Translations under genes and position numbers: made by a program
Assembly (NCBI GenBank): GCA_003447785.1
Contig: DLYJ01000204.1
Coordinates: forward strand, 1-12,864
Length of the DNA: 12,864 nt
From: Treponema sp.
GTDB taxonomy: Bacteria > Spirochaetota > Spirochaetia > Treponematales > Treponemataceae
Direction of reading: 5' to 3'
Shown: in pieces, positions 7,014 to 12,864 of the stretch
Numbering within the stretch: position 1 is the first letter of the stretch
Layout of the letters: each line of letters starts with the position of its first letter
Notes under the pieces: generated by a model
Databases searched by the model: none
Told to the model about the DNA's origin: nothing
The model's input: only the letters and a program-made list of their open reading frames with translations

Positions 7014-9090
7014 AAAGTTGTTTGTAGAAAAGATTTTAAGCCTTTGTCTCATTTTTGTATGGGGTTTTGCTTTTGCGCAGAACTCGGTTTTTACAAGTCC
7101 TGAAGCCCTGGCAGAAAGTTCAACGGGGTCAAGGGCGGCAGACGCAGGTTTTGCAGAACAGGAATTCAGGCGCGGTGTACAGGCATATTACCGCGGAGCC
7201 TATAACGATGCTGTAATGGAATTTGAAAAGGCTCTTTCATATCTTCCGTCAGAAAACATCATCCTTGAATGGCTGGGAAAGGCGTACTACAAAGCCGGTC
7301 TTGAAGGAGTTGCCCTTGCCCAGTGGAATATTGCAAGCGATAACGGTTACGGCGGACTTCTTCTTAAGAATAAAATTGAAATCGTCCGGGAGCGCCGTAT
7401 CAACGACAACGATTACGACAGCCCGATTAAATACACGGAAAGCGGAAGTTATCCGGGACGCAACGGAGAACGCCTGATTTTCAGCCAGCCGGTTTCAATT
7501 CTCCCCAATCCTGACGGCTCGGTATGGGTTGTAGCATACGGAAGCAACGAATTATTACGTATGGATGTCAACGGTTTTGTTTATCAGCGTTCAAACGGAC
7601 CTTTGACAGGCTTTGACAGACCCATGGACATTATCCGCCTCAACGACGGCAATATCTTAATCTGTGAATTTGCAGGCGACCGCCTGAGCGTTTTTTCTGA
7701 AAAGGGAAAGTATCTCAAGTCATTCGGTTCCAAGGGAATCGGTCTTGGCCAGGTAATCGGGCCTCAGTACACAGCCCAGGACGAAAACGGAAACATTTAT
7801 GTTACGGATTTCGGTAACTGCCGTGTAAATGTTTTTGACAGTGAAGGTAAGGCCTTATTCAACTTTGGACAGAGGCTTGAAGGTTTTGGCGGCCTTACGG
7901 CGCCCACCGGAATTGCCGTAAAAGGTGATAAGGTTTTTGTTGCAGACGCCGTTAAAGGTTCAATTTATATCTTTGATACTGCCGGAAACTATATGGGACT
8001 TTTGTGCCTCGATAAAACATTCATTCATCCGGAAGCCATGCGCCTGTGGGGCAATTACCTCATTGTCTGCGATAAAAACAAAATTTATTCAGTTGACAGC
8101 GAAAGTGGCTCAGTGTTTGAAAACGTAAACACAGGAAACGCTCCTTCCCGGGTAACATGTGCGGTTCCGGACGTTAACGGCAACCTCCTTGCCACAGATT
8201 ATACAAGCAATGAAATCTATGTAATGGCAAAACTTTCAGAGCTTGTAGGCGGTCTTTTTGTTCAAATTGAACGAGTATATGCAGAAAACTTCCCCAATGT
8301 TACCCTGGAAGTTAAGGTTGAAAACAGACACCGCCAGAGTGTTGTGGGGCTCAAGGAAAATAATTTTGTGGTAACTGAAAACAAGGCCGGTGTCCTGGAC
8401 TACAAAATGACAGGAGCCTCATCTGCAAATAAAACTGCGGACATTACCCTCATTATTGACCGCTCCTTGGAAAGCGCACAGTACGAAGAAGCCATCGAAA
8501 CTGCAGTACACGAAATTGCAAGGGCAATGGATTCAAAAGGAACTTTGCGGATCGTAACCTGCGGCCAGGTTCCGGTACAGGAATATGAAGGTGCTCCTTC
8601 CGGGGCATACAAGTTCTCCCTCAAGGCAGTAAAAAATCCTTTGAGCCCTGCATGTTCGGTTGACCTTGCAATCCGCCTCGCTTCAAATTCACTTGTAAAC
8701 GGCGAAAAAAAGCGCGCAATCGTTTTAATCGGAACCGGAACAGTAAGTCCTGCTTCCTTTGAAAAATACGGACTTACTGATTTGACCGCCTACCTCAACA
8801 ATAATTCGATTATTCTGTCGTCGGTACATGTCTGTCAGCAGGCACCGTCAAAAGAAATTGATTATCTGTGCCGCAATACCGACGGAAAAGAATATTATGT
8901 TTACATGAGTCAGGGAATTTCCCACGTTGTAAAAGACATAATCGACACTCCGTCAGGAATCTACGTTCTGTCGTACAAATCAAGTCTTCCCACCTCATTT
9001 GGCCTTAAGTATCTTCCTGTTGAAGTTGAAGTGTACCTGATGAACCGAAGCGGCCGTGATGACAGCGGTTATTTTGCGCCGCTCCAGTAA
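7003..9090 (+). CDS. Exported TPR / NHL beta-propeller / VWA-like protein
   Basis: The 695-residue product begins with a signal peptide (K4-K5, hydrophobic 11-25, likely cut after AFA-25). A TPR pair spans about 50-120 (RRGVQAYYRGAYNDAVMEFE). Six NHL-type propeller blades follow at about 156-411, recognised by repeats such as NGNIYVTDFGNCRVNVFDSEG and KGDKVFVADAVKGSIYIFD. A beta-sandwich linker lies at about 418-470, then a VWA-like domain at about 478-660. The VWA metal site looks degenerate: DRSLE (486-490) instead of DxSxS, and IGTGT (576-580) where an Asp is usual. It is probably periplasmic or outer-membrane-associated, acting as an interaction scaffold. There is no lipobox cysteine. AGGTGG (6991-6996) precedes the ATG by 6 nt, inside the upstream TPR gene. 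Domains are well supported; function is unknown. Confidence 0.88.
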   Translation: MESKKLFVEKILSLCLIFVWGFAFAQNSVFTSPEALAESSTGSRAADAGFAEQEFRRGVQAYYRGAYNDAVMEFEKALSYLPSENIILEWLGKAYYKAGLEGVALAQWNIASDNGYGGLLLKNKIEIVRERRINDNDYDSPIKYTESGSYPGRNGERLIFSQPVSILPNPDGSVWVVAYGSNELLRMDVNGFVYQRSNGPLTGFDRPMDIIRLNDGNILICEFAGDRLSVFSEKGKYLKSFGSKGIGLGQVIGPQYTAQDENGNIYVTDFGNCRVNVFDSEGKALFNFGQRLEGFGGLTAPTGIAVKGDKVFVADAVKGSIYIFDTAGNYMGLLCLDKTFIHPEAMRLWGNYLIVCDKNKIYSVDSESGSVFENVNTGNAPSRVTCAVPDVNGNLLATDYTSNEIYVMAKLSELVGGLFVQIERVYAENFPNVTLEVKVENRHRQSVVGLKENNFVVTENKAGVLDYKMTGASSANKTADITLIIDRSLESAQYEEAIETAVHEIARAMDSKGTLRIVTCGQVPVQEYEGAPSGAYKFSLKAVKNPLSPACSVDLAIRLASNSLVNGEKKRAIVLIGTGTVSPASFEKYGLTDLTAYLNNNSIILSSVHVCQQAPSKEIDYLCRNTDGKEYYVYMSQGISHVVKDIIDTPSGIYVLSYKSSLPTSFGLKYLPVEVEVYLMNRSGRDDSGYFAPLQ

Positions 9091-9092
9091 TT

Positions 9093-12000
9093 TTAGAATT
9101 TAACCGTTGCGCCGATGGAAGCGTTTACATTTACCAGGACAACGCTGTCAACCGTGCAGTCAAACTGTCCGTTTATGCTCGTGTTGAGGGTTGCATAGCG
9201 GTTTAACTGAATGTTCAGATCGTGCAGGTATTCAAGATAGTATTTTTCCGTAACGCCTGTGTTGTCCGAGGTTGTGCTTGATGAAGCGCGGCTGTAAGAA
9301 AAATTGATTCCGTCACTGCGGCTCAACTCAGAATCTTCTTTTTTGTATGAAGAAGCAAATAATTTAACTGCATCCTGTAAAAGGGACTCAGTTCCCGGTC
9401 TCCTGTAAATCGCCGTATATTTTATGCGCAGGTTATTTTTATCTTCAAAACTTATGTCAAAACCATTTTGCACAACAGCTTCTTTCGTTAAGTAAAAACT
9501 GTTCTGGTGGAATAAATCCAGAAGCATTGTTGCGGACGACGTTGTTCTTGCCTTTTTGAGGGTAAAGGTGAGGGAGGTTGTGTATTCATCTGTTTCATAA
9601 AAATCAAAGAGAGGAATAAAGCCCTTTGACCCGAATACGTTGATTGCGCTGAAGTTGAACAGTGTTTTTGCCTGATAGTAGTCTGAAAGGGAACTTGCGG
9701 CCTTTATGTCCCGTTCAAAAATCAGGCTTGCCCCATCAGGAACAAAAAAGTCCGTGGCGTTTCCAAAAAATGAACGCTTCCAGTTGAGCCTGTAAGAAGT
9801 TGTGTAATAAACTGATTCATATTCTGAGGTTTTTGAAGCGTTGCCGGATACATTGTCGGAAAGAGATCCGTCAAATAAATCTGCAAAAGGAACTGCCTTA
9901 ATATACCAGGGACGCTCTTCAAGGTTTTGAATTATATAATCCCCGTCTTTTGAATATGAGCCGCCAGCCGTTTTATTTTTAACCGAGCCTGATGTTTTTT
10001 CCATCACAAAACTTATTGAATTCGATTTGAATGAAAGGGGAAGGGTGAGCCTTAACTGAGCCTTGTCGGTAAACAAAGTTGAATTTGTGTTTTTGTAGGA
10101 TGAATCAAGTCCTGCATAAAGGACCGGAGAGAATTTTGCAAATGGAATATTTATTGTCGTTGAATTATTAAGGGCTGTTTTTCTTAAGTGTGCTTCTTTT
10201 AAGCCTGATGAAAATTCGTTCCGGAAGGAGTCTTTGAGTCCCGTAAAGTAATTTTCAAAACTGTTACCGCTTACAATTTTTTCTGAAGTTTTTTTGGGAT
10301 TTGCCTTCTGGTTTAATTTAAGGGATGTTCTGTTAATAAAATATTTTGAGTTAAAGTTTATGCTGGAATTAACGTTCTGGGTTGCAAGGTTTTCTGTAAG
10401 GGAAGAAGAAGAGCCTGCCTGTATTGTGAGGGGAATTTTTATCTTTGACAGACTGATTGTAGCATTGTTTTCTTTCTGTAATTCCTTTGAATCGTTATCA
10501 AAACTGTATTCTTCACTAAATCCCAGCACTCCGTAAATGTTTTTTGAAGTTTTAATTTTGTGGGCCGCGTTGGAAATTAAAATGTCAGCATCGGCAGAGC
10601 GGCCAAGTTCTGCTTCAAGGCCGATTCCCATGAGGTTTACTGACGACAAAACTGAGCCGTATAAAAAGCCATCCCTGATAGTGCCGTCTGTTGACGTTGT
10701 TGCGGCAGTGTTTGCATTTGCAGTAATTTCTGCAGTTTTGTATCTGTATGAGGCGGTTGCCCTGTCGGTAAACATAAAGTTTGTGAGGGCGCCTTCAAGG
10801 CTTATTTTATCCAGGGTGATGATTGTGTTCTGGTTCGTTGTGTATTCAAGGACAAGCCTGACAGGACTTACATCAGTATCTAGACTGGTGAGCGTTCCGT
10901 AGTTTACGCTTTTTTTCTGTAAATTTACCGTCAGGTTTTTAAGTGAACTCAATTTTTTTAATTCAGCTGAATCAAGTTCGATTTTTGCAGCGGTCTGGAA
11001 GGTGCCGTCGGTCTCTGGGCGGTCAAGTGTAATTACGGCCCGGACGCTGTCATTTACGGAGTTGTTTTCATAATCTGCTGCGCTCATGCGGATTATGAGT
11101 TTTTTATAGTTTTCAAGATCAAATTCGTCGTAATAGCGGCTTAAAGTAAATGTCTGCTCTGAAGAGGATTTGAGTTCAAAAACTTCGGCGTAATTGTCTG
11201 ATGAGAGCCTGGTCTGGTGAGTGTATATTGTTCCTTCGCCGTCGCTTGTGCCATAAAACTCTGACTGTATGCTTTCGTAAGGGCCTGCAAAAATTATCCC
11301 GGAACTTTTTGAAGTTCCCGTGATAATGATGCGTGCGTCATCGTAAACGGAAAGTTTTGAGCGGTCTGATTCATCAATTAAAACGCTTACAGTCTGCCAG
11401 CCGTCCTGGTTCAGGATAAATGGTGCAATAACTCCGTCACCGGCTCCTGTCAGTGAATCTGCGCTGATTTTCCAGGTGGGAACAAGAAAGGTGTCTTCTG
11501 AGGCAGAGTCCGTGTCACAGTTTACGCCCAGCTGAAGGTAGATTTGTGTGTCCGAAGATAAAACTCCGCTTTGTTTAAGGGCAATGGAAAAACTCTTTGC
11601 CCCTGCTAGAGATGCAGCGTTGTTCAGGCGGATATTGAGGGCAGCCCAGTAAGGGTTTAAGGCAGTTGCAACCGCTGATACATCGTTAAAATTCCATTCA
11701 AGAGGGATTGCGTAGCCTGTGATTTTTGTGTCCCGGACGCCGCTCTGGGATTCAATTGAATCCTGATTATCCCTTTCAAGAATGAGCGAAGACGAATAAT
11801 CCCTTTCATTTAAGGCAGGTGTAAATGAAGATGAGAGTGTTTTTCCACTGTCTTTAGCCAGGTACACCGTTGTGCTTTTTGCGTCGTCCATGTCAGAAAC
11901 CAGATAAGTTCCTGTTGTATTTGAAGTTTTTAAAGAGGCTCCCAGAGTGTTTGTAAAATTAAAATTTTCAGTTTTGTATTCAAGGCCGGAAGCGAGGGTG

Positions 12001-12864
12001 GCGTGGCCCGGAGAAGACTGGCCGGATTCTGTGTAGGAGTTATCCTGAGAAACTGCCCAGCGTGATGCGAGGGCGATATCCATATTCAATTTTTCAGAAA
12101 ACTGTTTTTTTGCGCCGAATGCTAGAGCAAGGGAAGAACTGCTGTCAGTCTTATTATCCTCGTACCACTGAACATAAACTTTGTCTGAGGATGAGGGAAT
12201 TTTTGCAAAATTGATGCAGCCGGTTTCTTCGTCAAAGGTAAATGCGTCTGTCTGTATGCCGTTGATGTATGCAGTTATGGTTCCGGGCACTGCGTTTGTT
12301 CCGATTTCGTAACGGGAAACTGCATTATAGGTTTTTAAGGCAATTGCCAGGTCAGTGCTGTTTGTCTGGGATAAATAAATTGAACTGTCTGTTTTTACAA
12401 AGGGAAACTGCTCTTCTGAAACAGTCTCTGAACTTACTTCCACATAGGAGTGATTTGAATTAAAAAAGTCTTCGCTTATGAAATCGTATGTGCTGTCATT
12501 TACAATTGCATCAAAATCATCCACGCTTTTCTGCGTGGTTTTGTTTACGATGCTTGCGTCTGCTTCAGTGTAAATTCCTGCGTCATATCGTGCGCACCAG
12601 GCATAGGGTGAAAAGCACTTTGGATATTGAATATAAAAAACTTCAGTTCCATCGATTGTGCTCTGAATGGGAATTGAGTATGGAGAAAGGTCCCTGTCAA
12701 AAAGCGATTGTTTTTCGCCTAAAAATCCGCTTCCTGGAAGTTCTTTGGTTCCCCAGGAGCCCAGCTCCGAAAGGGCTTTCGATGTGTAAGTTGAATTGTA
12801 TTCAACTGCGACTGCAGGAAGAATGCCATTTGATTTATTGGCCTTTGCGTCCCTTGTCAAAAAA
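9093..12864 (-). CDS. Giant putative outer-membrane beta-barrel protein, 5' end missing
   Basis: The minus-strand frame is open from the window edge to the TAA at 9093-9095, at least 1,255 residues. I do not recognise a named family. A TTG at 12860 could start the frame, but no signal peptide follows it and no stop lies upstream, so the gene most likely extends beyond the window. Residues are numbered here from that TTG. Residues 1-360 are beta-rich with a YINGIQTDAFTFDEETGCI segment. Two jelly-roll-like modules appear at about 380-535 (DGWQTVSVLIDESDRSKL) and 555-690 (YKKLIIRMSA to ITLDKISLEG). From about 700 to the end, alternating polar/hydrophobic strands dominate and the chain ends ASIGATVKF, with the terminal Phe typical of proteins inserted by the BAM machinery. 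It is rich in Ser, Thr and Asn and very poor in Cys. An SprA-like or other giant translocon/adhesin barrel is possible but not shown. Confidence 0.75.
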   Translation of the reverse strand, partial: FLTRDAKANKSNGILPAVAVEYNSTYTSKALSELGSWGTKELPGSGFLGEKQSLFDRDLSPYSIPIQSTIDGTEVFYIQYPKCFSPYAWCARYDAGIYTEADASIVNKTTQKSVDDFDAIVNDSTYDFISEDFFNSNHSYVEVSSETVSEEQFPFVKTDSSIYLSQTNSTDLAIALKTYNAVSRYEIGTNAVPGTITAYINGIQTDAFTFDEETGCINFAKIPSSSDKVYVQWYEDNKTDSSSSLALAFGAKKQFSEKLNMDIALASRWAVSQDNSYTESGQSSPGHATLASGLEYKTENFNFTNTLGASLKTSNTTGTYLVSDMDDAKSTTVYLAKDSGKTLSSSFTPALNERDYSSSLILERDNQDSIESQSGVRDTKITGYAIPLEWNFNDVSAVATALNPYWAALNIRLNNAASLAGAKSFSIALKQSGVLSSDTQIYLQLGVNCDTDSASEDTFLVPTWKISADSLTGAGDGVIAPFILNQDGWQTVSVLIDESDRSKLSVYDDARIIITGTSKSSGIIFAGPYESIQSEFYGTSDGEGTIYTHQTRLSSDNYAEVFELKSSSEQTFTLSRYYDEFDLENYKKLIIRMSAADYENNSVNDSVRAVITLDRPETDGTFQTAAKIELDSAELKKLSSLKNLTVNLQKKSVNYGTLTSLDTDVSPVRLVLEYTTNQNTIITLDKISLEGALTNFMFTDRATASYRYKTAEITANANTAATTSTDGTIRDGFLYGSVLSSVNLMGIGLEAELGRSADADILISNAAHKIKTSKNIYGVLGFSEEYSFDNDSKELQKENNATISLSKIKIPLTIQAGSSSSLTENLATQNVNSSINFNSKYFINRTSLKLNQKANPKKTSEKIVSGNSFENYFTGLKDSFRNEFSSGLKEAHLRKTALNNSTTINIPFAKFSPVLYAGLDSSYKNTNSTLFTDKAQLRLTLPLSFKSNSISFVMEKTSGSVKNKTAGGSYSKDGDYIIQNLEERPWYIKAVPFADLFDGSLSDNVSGNASKTSEYESVYYTTSYRLNWKRSFFGNATDFFVPDGASLIFERDIKAASSLSDYYQAKTLFNFSAINVFGSKGFIPLFDFYETDEYTTSLTFTLKKARTTSSATMLLDLFHQNSFYLTKEAVVQNGFDISFEDKNNLRIKYTAIYRRPGTESLLQDAVKLFASSYKKEDSELSRSDGINFSYSRASSSTTSDNTGVTEKYYLEYLHDLNIQLNRYATLNTSINGQFDCTVDSVVLVNVNASIGATVKF

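Noticed and set aside
10294..10902. Two adjoining plus-strand open frames inside the right-hand region
   Set aside because: They are antisense to the giant minus-strand gene; their products are low-complexity shadows of its codon pattern and have no supporting ribosome binding site that I can see.
12858..12860. TTG as the true start of the giant outer-membrane gene
   Set aside because: No signal peptide follows it, the frame remains open to the window edge, and an exported barrel would need one. The gene most likely begins outside the window.

Overview
The window reads like the chromosome of an anaerobic, Gram-negative-type spirochaete, most likely a Treponema. The support is protein character rather than a marker gene: an oxygen-sensitive class III ribonucleotide reductase with NrdR, a lipoprotein N-acyltransferase, a secreted TPR/NHL-propeller/VWA protein, and a very large Ser/Thr/Asn-rich outer-membrane-type protein ending in phenylalanine. 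Base composition is moderate and looks even throughout. I see no rRNA, tRNA, CRISPR array, insertion sequence or phage gene, so this looks like core chromosome rather than a mobile island. The genus assignment is an inference.

Left part, all on the minus strand (1-4292). From right to left: lnt (apolipoprotein N-acyltransferase, 2517-4292), a 145-bp gap with a good sigma70-type promoter overlapped by a palindromic NrdR-box-like element, nrdR (1907-2371), and nrdD (anaerobic NTP reductase, cut by the window's left edge). nrdR and nrdD overlap by two bases (TTGA), and nrdD starts with TTG behind a strong ribosome binding site. The regulator and its probable target are therefore one transcription unit, and the regulator's likely operator lies on that promoter.

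Middle part, plus strand (4391-9090). Transcription diverges from lnt across a 98-bp gap containing an 8-bp inverted repeat. Four tightly packed genes follow: a GHMP-family, galactokinase-like kinase whose diagnostic motifs are altered; surE (nucleotidase/phosphatase, TTG start, 11-nt overlap); a cytoplasmic all-TPR protein; and an exported protein with a TPR, a six-blade NHL-type propeller and a degenerate VWA domain (11-nt overlap). Overlaps and spacings suggest one translationally coupled operon.

Right part, minus strand (9093-12864). One open frame of more than 1,250 codons fills the rest of the window and is open at its 5' end. It has a beta-rich N-terminal part, two jelly-roll-like modules in the middle and a long beta-strand-rich C-terminal half ending in a barrel-type phenylalanine. 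It converges on the TPR/NHL/VWA gene with two bases between the stop codons.

The best candidate for something undescribed is the right half: a TPR protein, a secreted TPR-NHL-VWA scaffold and a giant putative outer-membrane protein side by side. That they work together is inferred only from proximity and predicted location. The second candidate is the galactokinase-like protein, which probably does not use galactose.
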